Part shown: piece by piece, positions 31,963 through 39,834 of the stretch
Layout of the letters: every line of letters starts with the position of its first letter
Numbering within the stretch: the first letter of the stretch is position 1
Origin: a virus
DNA length: 46,451 nt
Strand: one strand, 5' to 3'
Virus record (IMG/VR): IMGVR_UViG_3300017763_000032
Coordinates: 1 to 46,451 of that record
Notes under the pieces: model-generated
Database searches by the model: none
Told to the model about the DNA's origin: nothing
Seen by the model: only the letters and a program-made list of their open reading frames with translations
Position numbers and translations under genes: made by a program

Positions 31963-34065
31963 TTAGAGTCGGCCGACTGCTATTTCGATAATAGATAACT
32001 CACTTTCTGATTTATCTTGTATTGCTTTACCAAGAACAACGCCTGGGTGCATAATAGTAGCAACATGATACCAAGCAGTGGCACCACCTTGTCCGTCATG
32101 TACCATGATATCACCTTTTTCACATTTGCCTGTAACTTTACATGGCACTCGACCTTGTAATGCAACTGCAACTGGAATGCCTGAACATCCTTGATTCATA
32201 ATATATGCTGGTTTTGTTGATACAATTCCTGCTACTCTGTTACTACATTTTACATCTGAAACATGAACTTCTTCATTACCACCGAAGCATACTACAGTAC
32301 CTACTTCATAGGCTTCTTCACCTTTATAGTACTCAGCCAAGTCAGCATACGTTGATTCTAATCTGGACCCTGTCGTTAGTGTCCAATTACCTGTAATTGA
32401 TCCTGCTGTTGTGTTTGCACCAGTTGTAAGTGTAGGTGTTTGTACTGATCCTGCATCTACTAATCCAGTGACTGCTAATGATGTTAGAGTACCTGTACTT
32501 GTAATATTTGGTTGTGCGGCTGTTGTTACTGTACTAGCCGTTGCCACAGTACCACTAACGTTAGCACCTGCGACTGCGTTAGCAGTATCAGCAAATGCAA
32601 CTTCTCCTGTTACGTTGCCACCAGTTAAAGAAGTTAAGTTAGCACCATCACCTGAAACATATGTGAATACACCGCCTGTACCTGCAACATTACCTGATGT
32701 GATATTTCCAGTAACTGCTAATGATGTTAATGTACCGACTGACGTGATGTTAGGCTGTGCCGCAGTATATACTGTACCTGCAACTAATGCATTTGCAGAT
32801 TGACCTGTAATATTGCCACCAGCAACATTTGATAATCCGCCACCATCACCTGTAATGACACCTGTAGTAACATCTAAAGCACCAGTCACTGTTAAACTCG
32901 TTAAAGTACCGACTGACGTGATGTTTGGTTGTGCGGCTGTTGTTAAAGATCCGCCTATTGTTGTTCCGGCTATATCAAATAATGCAGTAATGTTACCTAA
33001 ATTTAATTTTGCATTAGCAGTATCAAATTCATAGCCACCACTTACATTTAATGCTTTGTTTCCTGTTCCTGTTGTGTCTACTAAAGCAGGATAATAACTT
33101 CCTGTAGTAAGATTTCCTACAACACCAAAGTCTGATACATTAGCATATGCAACATTTAAATTTGCTACACGAGTTGTAGAATCAATTTCAAGTGGAGGTG
33201 TCCCAGTTGTAGCAGTAGATACATACCTTAATGCACTGTGAGTACCAGTAGAAGTCACATTGCCAATACTTGCATTACCATTAACTGTTAATGTTGAAGT
33301 ACCAGTATCATATGAAAATGATGGAGTACCTGTAAAAATACCACCGCCGGCACTAAGTTGAACTGTACCTGCTGTTCCACTAGCCGCAGATCCGCCTCCA
33401 CCGCCAACACTTGTGACGGCACGACCACCAGTTGTATAAGCACTGTAGCCTGTTGCATCAACAGATAATGTTAATGCGGAATCTGTATATAATTCAAAAG
33501 TTGTAGAAGTAAGAACCTTTACATAGTAAGATACACCATTAACTTCAGTCATTCCCCCAACATCAGATACAGTTACTAGTGTTGCGTTAGTGAAGAAATT
33601 TTCTGGAGTAGTTGTTACTACTGCTGGATTTGTTTGAGTGATTCCTGTGATAGTACCTGTAAGAACTCCACTTGGTCCCCATGAAAGATTGCCAACGCCA
33701 TCTGTTTGTAAAACGTAACCGTTTGTGCCGCCAGTAACTTGAACATCTTCAACAGCACCCAAAGTGATTGTTCCACCTGCACTGCCCCCTTTGTTAACCC
33801 AGTTAGTACCATCATATGCAAGTATTTCGCCATCAGCGACTGTGTTTGCTATATTTAGATTTCCAACTGCCCCATCGATCTGACTAAATGTAATGTCAGA
33901 GTATGAAGTCAATACTTCAATATTTTCTAAGTTGCCAGTGGCTGTTTTACCAATGAATACTTTTTTAGCATCACTAGCAAAGCCAAGTTCTGCTTCGTCT
34001 AATTGAGGTAGGTCAACGAGGTTTCCTGATCGTTGCTGAATTTTAGATATTTGTACGATAGCCAT
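31963..34065 (-). CDS. Tail fibre with Mtd-N-like start and G2-peptidase-like C-terminus
   Basis: The 700-residue protein starts MAIVQISKIQQRSGNLVDLP then LDEAELGFASDAKKVFIG, matching phage fibre N-terminal 'trimer base' domains of the Mtd_N type. The middle has AAQPNITSVGTLTSL repeats shared with the 1017-residue fibre and one E1_FCCH-like module (VTVSDVGGMTEVNGVSYYVK). The C-terminal 130 residues (YADLAEYYKGEEAYEVGTVV, then VAGIVSTKPAYIMN, VPVAVALQGRVPCKVTG-type strands) resemble the Peptidase_G2/IMC autoproteolytic chaperone domain that trims itself from trimeric fibres. Late promoter and AGGAAAAG precede it. It is probably a second receptor-binding or side fibre. Confidence 0.82.
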   Translation of the reverse strand: MAIVQISKIQQRSGNLVDLPQLDEAELGFASDAKKVFIGKTATGNLENIEVLTSYSDITFSQIDGAVGNLNIANTVADGEILAYDGTNWVNKGGSAGGTITLGAVEDVQVTGGTNGYVLQTDGVGNLSWGPSGVLTGTITGITQTNPAVVTTTPENFFTNATLVTVSDVGGMTEVNGVSYYVKVLTSTTFELYTDSALTLSVDATGYSAYTTGGRAVTSVGGGGGSAASGTAGTVQLSAGGGIFTGTPSFSYDTGTSTLTVNGNASIGNVTSTGTHSALRYVSTATTGTPPLEIDSTTRVANLNVAYANVSDFGVVGNLTTGSYYPALVDTTGTGNKALNVSGGYEFDTANAKLNLGNITALFDIAGTTIGGSLTTAAQPNITSVGTLTSLTVTGALDVTTGVITGDGGGLSNVAGGNITGQSANALVAGTVYTAAQPNITSVGTLTSLAVTGNITSGNVAGTGGVFTYVSGDGANLTSLTGGNVTGEVAFADTANAVAGANVSGTVATASTVTTAAQPNITSTGTLTSLAVTGLVDAGSVQTPTLTTGANTTAGSITGNWTLTTGSRLESTYADLAEYYKGEEAYEVGTVVCFGGNEEVHVSDVKCSNRVAGIVSTKPAYIMNQGCSGIPVAVALQGRVPCKVTGKCEKGDIMVHDGQGGATAWYHVATIMHPGVVLGKAIQDKSESELSIIEIAVGRL

Positions 34066-34093
34066 AAGTCTAATCTTTTCCTGTGATTATACT

Positions 34094-34099
34094 TATTTA
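34094..34099 (-). promoter_or_regulatory. T4-type late promoter (700-residue fibre)
   Basis: GATAAATA on the minus strand; leader about 24 nt with AGGAAAAG. Confidence 0.75.
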
Positions 34100-34122
34100 T
34101 CATAATTTTTTACCCTTACACT

Positions 34123-34806
34123 TTAGACAAACTTAGTGTAATATTCTTCTAGTTTCTTCAACCATAGTTGTTGATATTTGTCAAATTCTTTACCTTCGAT
34201 GATAAATTCTTGGTATTCATTATCTTTGCTACACATAAAGATAACACCTTTACGTATTGTTGTGCCATAAACTGCATTATGGGCATCAGCATAAGCAGTC
34301 ATTTGAATAAAGTAATCGTCAATCCATTCACGTTTTTTAGGCTTGTTCGTTTGCTTATGGTCCATAATTGCTTCATCACCTGAATGTACACCAACTAAGT
34401 CAGTAGTGCCTGCATAGATTTCTGGATACCACAATGAGACTTCAGTTCCCCAATATTCATCACAGTTCACAAGTCCTTCATTTATGATTGTCTGAGCCAT
34501 GATATGACTTTGTTGACTATATGGATTAGAGCCTGGCGATCCTTTATCATCTGTTAAGATGTAGTCTTCAAGCCATTTATGCATACGTGTTCCACGACCT
34601 GCGGCTTCAGTAGTGATCTCTTGTGCTTTGGCATAACCAACTCTTTTACGCCAATTCTGAAGAGCGGCTTTCTTTTCTTCTGATGCAGTAGCAGAAAGAA
34701 TAGTAGTTACACTTGGAAGTTTGTGACCATCTGGCGTTACATATTTACGTGAACCTTCAAAACTTTTTTTCTTTAATTCTTGGTACGGGTATTTTTCTGT
34801 TATCAT
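34123..34806 (-). CDS. PD-(D/E)XK exonuclease (RecB/Cas4/MGME1-like)
   Basis: The 227-residue protein has SVTTILSATASEEKKAALQN near the start, AAGRGTRMHKWLEDYI (the RecB-family G.x.H helix), then GTTDLVGVHSGDEAIMDHKQ, where Asp and D-x-K form the PD-(D/E)XK site, and YFIQMTAYADAHNAVYG (the QxxxY-type helix). This suits single-strand exonucleases of the RecB/Cas4/MGME1 type found in T4-like marine phages. A likely role is processing DNA ends in recombination or repair. It is coupled by ATGA to the SGNH-like gene, in an operon led by the Fe-S carrier. There is no obvious Cys cluster, so it need not be an Fe-S nuclease. Confidence 0.83.
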   Translation of the reverse strand: MITEKYPYQELKKKSFEGSRKYVTPDGHKLPSVTTILSATASEEKKAALQNWRKRVGYAKAQEITTEAAGRGTRMHKWLEDYILTDDKGSPGSNPYSQQSHIMAQTIINEGLVNCDEYWGTEVSLWYPEIYAGTTDLVGVHSGDEAIMDHKQTNKPKKREWIDDYFIQMTAYADAHNAVYGTTIRKGVIFMCSKDNEYQEFIIEGKEFDKYQQLWLKKLEEYYTKFV

Positions 34807-35687
34807 GGTAATAAACTCCTTGTTGAGTTGTTTTCTGTGCTAGGTTTGCCAAGCCACCACTTGTTTATATAGTCAAATCCAAGTTCATGCATGTAGTAAA
34901 CATTTCTGCTAAAATCTAATGGATAGTAATCAATTGCGTGATTGGGGTGTGCGTCTACTTTCTTTTGTGATTCTGGTGGGCAAATCAATAGATCATGTAA
35001 CTTAGCATAAGGTAAATCAATAACTTCGATATCATCATAACGAGTTTCTATTTCTTTCCAAATATAATCTGCAAGATGTTTATGTCCTTCTTCTGTTTCA
35101 TGTAAGCATGTTGTCTTTTCAAAATCATCAGTAACAATATTAAAGTCTTGTAATTTGCTTGGGTGTGAGTCTAATTCATTTTTGAGAATTAATTCATATG
35201 TATCTATAAAATCGCATATGGTAGGATCACATTCTGGCATATAATCTGTAGAAAAATGAGATACATTGTGCATGTCTAAAAGATTATTGATACTAGTCCA
35301 ACGATGCAATTTGTCTTGTGCTAATAAACAATAGTAATATTCATCTGAAGTTATGATAATTTCTTTTTCTAAGGGAGTAGCATTTACTGCACTGCCTACA
35401 ACTCTAAACTCTTGGTTCTCTTGGTGATATGCTTCTCTACGTGATGATTGAGTGTATGCATGTATATAGAGAGGATTATTATCATGTAACAAATCTTTAT
35501 AAAAGTATTGCATTGTTCTACGATAAATTGCTGTGTTACCTTGTCCAGGTAAAGCGAGATTGATTAACGGAACGCCTAAACGTTTTGCAATAATAGATGC
35601 CCATCCATTGTTGATAGGATCTTCTATTCCATGTCCGTATGTGTAACTACAGCCGTTAACGACTAAGTGTGATATTTTTAGATTCAA
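34803..35687 (-). CDS. SGNH/GDSL-hydrolase-like protein
   Basis: I prefer the TTG at 35687 (294 residues): GGAGAGAG lies nine bases upstream and the TTG overlaps the stop of the Fe-S carrier (TTGA); a longer frame from 35714 is possible. The N-terminus (LVVNGCSYTYGHGIEDPINN, then GWASIIAKRLG and NLALPGQGNTAIYR) matches SGNH block I (G-x-S) and the Gly/Asn blocks II-III. Near residue 200, CLHETEEGHKHLADYI supplies a His in a block V-like helix. Such enzymes deacylate or deacetylate sugars and lipids. A role in modifying a glycan or a virion polymer is possible. Coupled by ATGA to the exonuclease. Confidence 0.72.
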   Translation of the reverse strand: MNLKISHLVVNGCSYTYGHGIEDPINNGWASIIAKRLGVPLINLALPGQGNTAIYRRTMQYFYKDLLHDNNPLYIHAYTQSSRREAYHQENQEFRVVGSAVNATPLEKEIIITSDEYYYCLLAQDKLHRWTSINNLLDMHNVSHFSTDYMPECDPTICDFIDTYELILKNELDSHPSKLQDFNIVTDDFEKTTCLHETEEGHKHLADYIWKEIETRYDDIEVIDLPYAKLHDLLICPPESQKKVDAHPNHAIDYYPLDFSRNVYYMHELGFDYINKWWLGKPSTENNSTRSLLP

Positions 35688-36001
35688 ATTGTAAAACTCT
35701 CTCCACAACCACAACGTGCTTTCTCTAATGGATTAATGAATTCAAAACCTTCATTAAGTCCATTCTTTTGATAGTCAACTGTGATTCCTTCAAGTATGTC
35801 ATTAGCCTTTGGGTCAATTAGGATTGAGAAGCCTTCATATTCATTATGAATGTCTTCTTCATTGATTTTATCTGCAAACTCAAGTTTGTATGCATAGCCA
35901 CTACAACCAGTAGTTTCAATACCTATACGAATGCCAATGCCTTTGCCGCGATTAGCCAAATGAGATTTGATTTTGTCTTTTGCTATGTCTGTAACTTCCA
36001 T
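35684..36001 (-). CDS. iscA: A-type Fe-S cluster carrier (IscA/ErpA/HesB-like)
   Basis: From the ATG at 36001 the protein has 105 residues, the usual family length. It has all three cluster-binding cysteines: TGCSGYAYKLEF (first Cys) and ARCGCGESF (C-x-C at the end), plus the DITVD/ILEGITVDYQKNGLNEG region before them. A-type carriers pass Fe-S clusters to client enzymes in the host cytoplasm. In the phage it could support a viral or host Fe-S enzyme; no obvious Fe-S client is in this window. It heads the operon with the SGNH-like and exonuclease genes. The late promoter puts transcription start at the ATG. Confidence 0.93.
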   Translation of the reverse strand: MEVTDIAKDKIKSHLANRGKGIGIRIGIETTGCSGYAYKLEFADKINEEDIHNEYEGFSILIDPKANDILEGITVDYQKNGLNEGFEFINPLEKARCGCGESFTI

Positions 36002-36006
36002 ACTTG

Positions 36007-36012
36007 TATTTA
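36007..36012 (-). promoter_or_regulatory. Late promoter placing transcription start at the Fe-S carrier ATG
   Basis: GATAAATA on the minus strand, then 5 nt (CAAGT), then ATG at 36001. A GAGG lies 12 nt before the ATG, upstream of the predicted start, so it would not be in the mRNA. Confidence 0.75.
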
Positions 36013-36056
36013 TCCTCAACTGTTTATTATATAGATTTTATTGCAAACATGCAACA

Positions 36057-37229
36057 TTATTGGGTGGTTAGATAATCTTTGTATGTTTCGGTTATGTCAT
36101 TGAATAAATTATACTCTATCTCTAATTCATTGACTCGTTTGTTGTGATGCTCGATATTGTGTATTAAAGTGGGTAGCATTTCCTTCATTATCTTACTCAA
36201 TTCAACACGAGACATTGCATTAATTGATTCTACAACTGCAACTACTTTATCAAATCTCAATTGATCATCATACGTTTCATCGTAAGATTCATCAATCCAA
36301 TTACTGTATGTTTTGTAACCCATTTCTTTAAATGCTTTTAATGTATTAGGTTCACCATACACAATAAAAGGTTGCAAAGAGTACATTGGTCTTGCATGTT
36401 TTTCATTAATTTCAATTCGATTTAAATCTAATTCAAACCATGTACTAGTGACGATTTGAAAGTATGAATCAGTATGAAGACTTGATTCTAAATGAAACAA
36501 ATGTGTTGGTCCATGCTGTGTAGGTTCTGAGAATTTATCTAATATTGTTGTGTCATGTAGAAATCCGTCTAATAGTCTTTCTTCTACTTTTATAGATTTT
36601 TGTATCGTATTATCAAAGTAACTGCCGCTCATTGTACTGATAAAATTATCTTCTTCAAAGTTTGGTAATTGTAATACTTCATGTATAAACTTTAGTCTGT
36701 GTTCACGTGACTTTCCACCTAACAATAACATTTTTTTAGATCGTTCTTGTAAATTTTCAATGCTTTTTACTGTCTCGTTATAGTTGTTGTTTACAAACAA
36801 TGAGTCATAGTAGTTAAAAAAAGATCCATTAAGATTGAAGTTGTTCAATGTACTTCTATTGTTTACATTAGAATCTATGTAGTACAATAGATCAGAGTCT
36901 ATATTCAAGTCTCTTATTAAATTCTTCATACCATGAACAATACTAGAAACGTTTAGAGATTCTACTTCATTTAGGTAAATGATGAGTCCACATTTTTTAT
37001 TTAATAAATCAGAATAAAATAAATTCGATGGGTCTGAAAATTCAGTACGCCAACCAATAGATCGTCTACTTGTCAGTAGAAAATAAAATTCATCTTTGGG
37101 TCGTTCAGTTACTATTTCTGCTTCTGGGAGAAGATGTAGTGCATGTTCTATTACATGTGATGTTGGCTTATAAAATCTGCTAATTTCAAATTCATCTACA
37201 TCATGTATAGGTACAAATTTTACGGTCAT
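36057..37229 (-). CDS. Unknown protein, related to the gene at 22524
   Basis: The 390-residue protein carries NEKHARPMYSLQPFIVYGEP, then FKEMGYKTYSNWIDESYDET at about residues 275-320, matching the pattern in the 22524-23855 product. Upstream, KMLLLGGKSREHRLKFIHEV and LDGFLHDTTILDKFSEP add family character. The pattern resembles the C-terminal half of GT10-type or related glycosyltransferases found in phages and large viruses, but no catalytic residues can be assigned. It starts 9 bp after the 127-residue gene with no clear Shine-Dalgarno. Two diverged copies in one phage suggest distinct substrates. Confidence 0.62.
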   Translation of the reverse strand: MTVKFVPIHDVDEFEISRFYKPTSHVIEHALHLLPEAEIVTERPKDEFYFLLTSRRSIGWRTEFSDPSNLFYSDLLNKKCGLIIYLNEVESLNVSSIVHGMKNLIRDLNIDSDLLYYIDSNVNNRSTLNNFNLNGSFFNYYDSLFVNNNYNETVKSIENLQERSKKMLLLGGKSREHRLKFIHEVLQLPNFEEDNFISTMSGSYFDNTIQKSIKVEERLLDGFLHDTTILDKFSEPTQHGPTHLFHLESSLHTDSYFQIVTSTWFELDLNRIEINEKHARPMYSLQPFIVYGEPNTLKAFKEMGYKTYSNWIDESYDETYDDQLRFDKVVAVVESINAMSRVELSKIMKEMLPTLIHNIEHHNKRVNELEIEYNLFNDITETYKDYLTTQ

Positions 37230-37238
37230 TTAGGAAAC

Positions 37239-37622
37239 TTATGAGACAGAAATTCCACCAGGGAGATCAGGACGACTTTTCATTGCAGAGTTAGCCATGT
37301 TGGCTACAACTTTTTGACTATCTGGTTCTTTTTCCTGTCCAGGATTTATAGTGACAGTTTCGTCACCTTTAAAGACTATTTTGTCGCCTTGAATATTTGA
37401 GATCACACTACTAAGTAGTGGCTCATCTAACATTGTATACAAATCTTCTGTGTTGAGTACAATATCTTGGGATTGAAACAGAGCCAATAATTCATCAACC
37501 GTGTAGTTATCTGGATCAATGTCTCCATTGTCCACTAATTCTTTTAAATGATTAGTAACTGCGATGATTGATGCGGCTAAGGCTTTATCTTCGGCAGGCT
37601 CCACAAACTCGTTAAGCCTCAT
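37239..37622 (-). CDS. Conserved small hypothetical protein
   Basis: The 127-residue protein starts MRLNEFVEPAEDKALAASII and contains DNYTVDELLALFQSQDIVLN and a C-terminal KVVANMANSAMKSR. I recall proteins with this start and end in the structural region of cyanophages, without known function. It is acidic and mostly helical. AAAGG precedes the ATG and the gene follows the 245-residue gene by 5 bp, so they form one unit. Confidence 0.68.
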   Translation of the reverse strand: MRLNEFVEPAEDKALAASIIAVTNHLKELVDNGDIDPDNYTVDELLALFQSQDIVLNTEDLYTMLDEPLLSSVISNIQGDKIVFKGDETVTINPGQEKEPDSQKVVANMANSAMKSRPDLPGGISVS

Positions 37623-37627
37623 TAGAT

Positions 37628-38365
37628 TTACCTTTTTGCTCTACCGACTGGTCCTGTTGATACGTCTACGTTAACATCTTCGATATCAGTAACTGGTGCA
37701 GGAGCATTAACGTCTACAACGTCAGTTCCCATATCGCCTGTTACATCTATTGCTGGATTAGAAACATCCATGCTGTCAACTCCAACTTCACCACCACCTA
37801 GACCTGAATCTACGTCACCGTCAAATGCATCTACAACGTCTCCGCCTGTAATGCCTGCTAGTGCTTGATCAAGTTGTCCTTTGACTGATACTAAACACTG
37901 ATTCAATTCTGCAAGTGCTTGTCCTGCTGTTTGATCAAATGCTTGTGCTTCGTTAACACCAATTTCTGTTTGAACAGAGTCAACTAGTGCTGGCATCTCT
38001 TTGACCATCATGTCTGAGATTTCTTCTAGCATTTTTTGTACTGAATCAACCATGTCTTGTGCGGCTAAGATAACTTGTGATCTGTTAACTTCTTCGTTTT
38101 CAGTGATGATTGCTGATTTTGGTGCTTCTGGAGCTACTTTGTAATGATCTCTAAGTGCTTGTTCGACAAATACTAGTTTCATGTATGAAGGGTATTCTGA
38201 ACCAAAAGTCTTTGCTTCTCTTGCTTCTGCAATTAAGCCTTTTACCTTGTTATGCATAGTTTGCGTTTGAATTTTATTAAGACCGTCTATTTTAAGATCG
38301 ACCTCAAAATTCTCTTTTAACGCTTTAACTGCGTGTTTTTGCGTGTTTAAATCATTTAGTTTCAT
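37628..38365 (-). CDS. Conserved structural-region protein, helical with acidic tail
   Basis: The 245-residue protein has YPSYMKLVFVEQALRDHYKV, then SQVILAAQDMVDSVQKMLEE and ISDMMVKEMPALVDSVQTEI, a helical core typical of a conserved family in marine T4-like phages. From about residue 175 it is a Gly/Asp/Val-rich disordered tail. Length and composition suggest a head-associated or scaffolding protein, but this is inference. The late promoter lies inside the end of the preceding gene, and TAGGAA sits before the ATG. Confidence 0.7.
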   Translation of the reverse strand: MKLNDLNTQKHAVKALKENFEVDLKIDGLNKIQTQTMHNKVKGLIAEAREAKTFGSEYPSYMKLVFVEQALRDHYKVAPEAPKSAIITENEEVNRSQVILAAQDMVDSVQKMLEEISDMMVKEMPALVDSVQTEIGVNEAQAFDQTAGQALAELNQCLVSVKGQLDQALAGITGGDVVDAFDGDVDSGLGGGEVGVDSMDVSNPAIDVTGDMGTDVVDVNAPAPVTDIEDVNVDVSTGPVGRAKR

Positions 38366-38374
38366 AATCAGTTC

Positions 38375-38917
38375 CTAGTAATCTGTACTTGAGTATATGT
38401 ATTTATCTTCTGGTGTAGAATTTTTGATATTTTTGTAACGGGTTTTCTTGTACGTTTCAAAAATCTTTGTTTGTTCATTCTTAGAAGTATTTATATGTTT
38501 TTGTATTTCTAAAAGAATTTGTTTTTTCTTTATATAGTCTTCTTCTAATTTTGTTAACTGTATTAGTCTCAGGTCTAAACTGTTCTTCTTAGTTTTGTAT
38601 CCTTTAGTGTGAATTTTTATATCTAAGTTAATACTACTCAGTCTGCAATCTAATTGATAAAGTTTTACAGCCGAATCAGTTCGTTTACTATTATGGAGCA
38701 CACAATATGACATTGCAGTCTTAACAGAAATAAAATCTCTATTCTCCATCCAAGAACGTTGTTTTACACGATAGCAACCATCCTTTGTTTTAGTGATGTG
38801 ATAGTTTCCAAACACACTAATACCAGACGAATCTTTTTTAATATAATGATGTCTTAGTCCAGACAACATTTCTTGTTTAAATAAGTGACTGATTTTTTCT
38901 TTATCTTCTTTTTTCAT
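38375..38917 (-). CDS. Basic hypothetical protein
   Basis: The 180-residue protein is strongly basic (many Lys) with YHITKTKDGCYRVKQRSWME near residue 40 and a long helical region (LRLIQLTKLEEDYIKKKQIL, LEIQKHINTS). The ATG overlaps the stop of the 150-residue gene and has a GGAG Shine-Dalgarno. Its last codons contain a late promoter for the next gene. A nucleic-acid-binding role would fit the charge, but no motif supports it. Confidence 0.62.
   Translation of the reverse strand: MKKEDKEKISHLFKQEMLSGLRHHYIKKDSSGISVFGNYHITKTKDGCYRVKQRSWMENRDFISVKTAMSYCVLHNSKRTDSAVKLYQLDCRLSSINLDIKIHTKGYKTKKNSLDLRLIQLTKLEEDYIKKKQILLEIQKHINTSKNEQTKIFETYKKTRYKNIKNSTPEDKYIYSSTDY
38400..38405 (-). promoter_or_regulatory. 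T4-type late promoter inside a coding end (245-residue gene)
   Basis: GATAAATA on the minus strand, also encoding EDKY of the upstream gene; leader about 25 nt with TAGGAA. Confidence 0.68.
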
Positions 38918-39366
38918 TTTACTCCCTCAAAGTATATATTACGTAATTCTGGTGTGGTGTCTAAAAATTTAGGCAACTGATCGGAATATTCTGTATTACA
39001 TGTTAGCATAGGTATTTCATGGCAATCATATGCAAGAAGCCCATATGGTTCTGCTCCGTTATCATAAACGCCAGTATGCTGAACATGAAATTCAAATCTC
39101 CAATACCAAAAATTATCAAATTCTTTGTTGTTTTCTAATAAGAAACCAAAATCAGTGTCATCAATTCCAAATTCTATTTTATAAGGATAAGTTAAAATGT
39201 CAGGGGTACCTCGTAATGAGATACATTGTAAGATCGTGTCAAAATTTGCTTGAGAGTTTCGTTGTTGTCTCCAAAGATCAGTGTTATCCCCAATTGGCTT
39301 GGATCGATTTAACACATTCGTGTTAGTAATATCGAATAAGGTATAACATGCAATTCTTTGACTCAT
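38914..39366 (-). CDS. Conserved hypothetical protein
   Basis: The 150-residue protein begins MSQRIACYTLFDITNTNVLN and has NFDTILQCISLRGTPDILTY, then FGIDDTDFGFLLENN and FWYWRFEFHVQHTGVYD. This set is conserved in marine T4-like phages as far as I recall, without function. It is predicted to be a compact alpha/beta protein. The next gene overlaps its stop (ATGA). A late promoter ends 5 nt before its ATG and no Shine-Dalgarno exists, so its mRNA should be leaderless. Confidence 0.7.
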   Translation of the reverse strand: MSQRIACYTLFDITNTNVLNRSKPIGDNTDLWRQQRNSQANFDTILQCISLRGTPDILTYPYKIEFGIDDTDFGFLLENNKEFDNFWYWRFEFHVQHTGVYDNGAEPYGLLAYDCHEIPMLTCNTEYSDQLPKFLDTTPELRNIYFEGVK

Positions 39367-39371
39367 GTAAC

Positions 39372-39377
39372 TATTTA
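39372..39377 (-). promoter_or_regulatory. Late promoter placing transcription start at the 150-residue gene ATG
   Basis: ACTAAATA on the minus strand, then 5 nt (GTTAC), then ATG at 39366. It lies immediately after the upstream gene's terminator. Confidence 0.7.
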
Positions 39378-39386
39378 GTAGCCAAA

Positions 39387-39414
39387 AAAAAGCCTCTAAT
39401 AAAAGAGGCTTTTT
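39387..39414 (-). terminator. Rho-independent terminator after the 134-residue virion gene
   Basis: AAAAAGCCTCT/AGAGGCTTTTT stem with a 6-nt loop and an eight-T run on the minus strand, 16 bp past the stop. Confidence 0.9.
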
Positions 39415-39429
39415 AATAAGTTAATAAAC

Positions 39430-39834
39430 TTACTCAGCGTTGAATGTTACGCCTGTAGCAGAAGTAGTAACTGCATATCCTAGAGCCGCTGTTAAAGCCA
39501 CGTCTAAGTCACCTGCGTTGGTGAAGTCCCATCCCATTGTTGGGAATAATGCTAGGTTTAATACGTTTGCACCTGATCCGCCTGAAGTATCCATTTCATA
39601 GATCGCAATTGTTGATCTAGTTTGAATAGTGTCTACTGCTTTTTTCAAGTCAGCTCCAGGTAGAGTTGCTGATGCTTCTCCTGTGAAAGTTACGATACCA
39701 AACTGAAGTTTAGGACCTTGTACGTTTACTGCTTTACCAGTTGTGTATGCATTTAAACCACCATTAGTGTATGAATCTGCATCTTGGTGAAAGACTGGTT
39801 GAAAGTCACTGTTTGCTTTTGTAAATTGTGCCAT
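39430..39834 (-). CDS. Small virion protein
   Basis: From the ATG at 39834 the protein has 134 residues (MAQFTKANSDFQPVFHQDAD then SYTNGGLNAYTTG, VQGPKLQFGIVTFTG). It is Ala/Thr/Gly-rich beta structure; I recall similar starts among cyanophage structural proteins. The start is supported by AAAGGAAA nine bases upstream; an in-frame extension to 39876 lies inside the leader. It is a single-gene unit with a late promoter, a long hairpin leader and a strong terminator, the layout expected of an abundant particle protein such as a head decoration or tail-tube-like subunit. Confidence 0.75.
   Translation of the reverse strand: MAQFTKANSDFQPVFHQDADSYTNGGLNAYTTGKAVNVQGPKLQFGIVTFTGEASATLPGADLKKAVDTIQTRSTIAIYEMDTSGGSGANVLNLALFPTMGWDFTNAGDLDVALTAALGYAVTTSATGVTFNAE

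Noticed and set aside
33420-33640. Ubiquitin-pathway function from the E1_FCCH-like modules
   Set aside because: The resemblance is to a small beta domain only; all carriers are virion proteins and no ubiquitin-like enzyme motif is present.
38488-38495. Perfect TATAAATA inside the 180-residue gene as a main promoter
   Set aside because: No start codon lies suitably close, and a better-placed element exists at 38400. Kept only as an observation.
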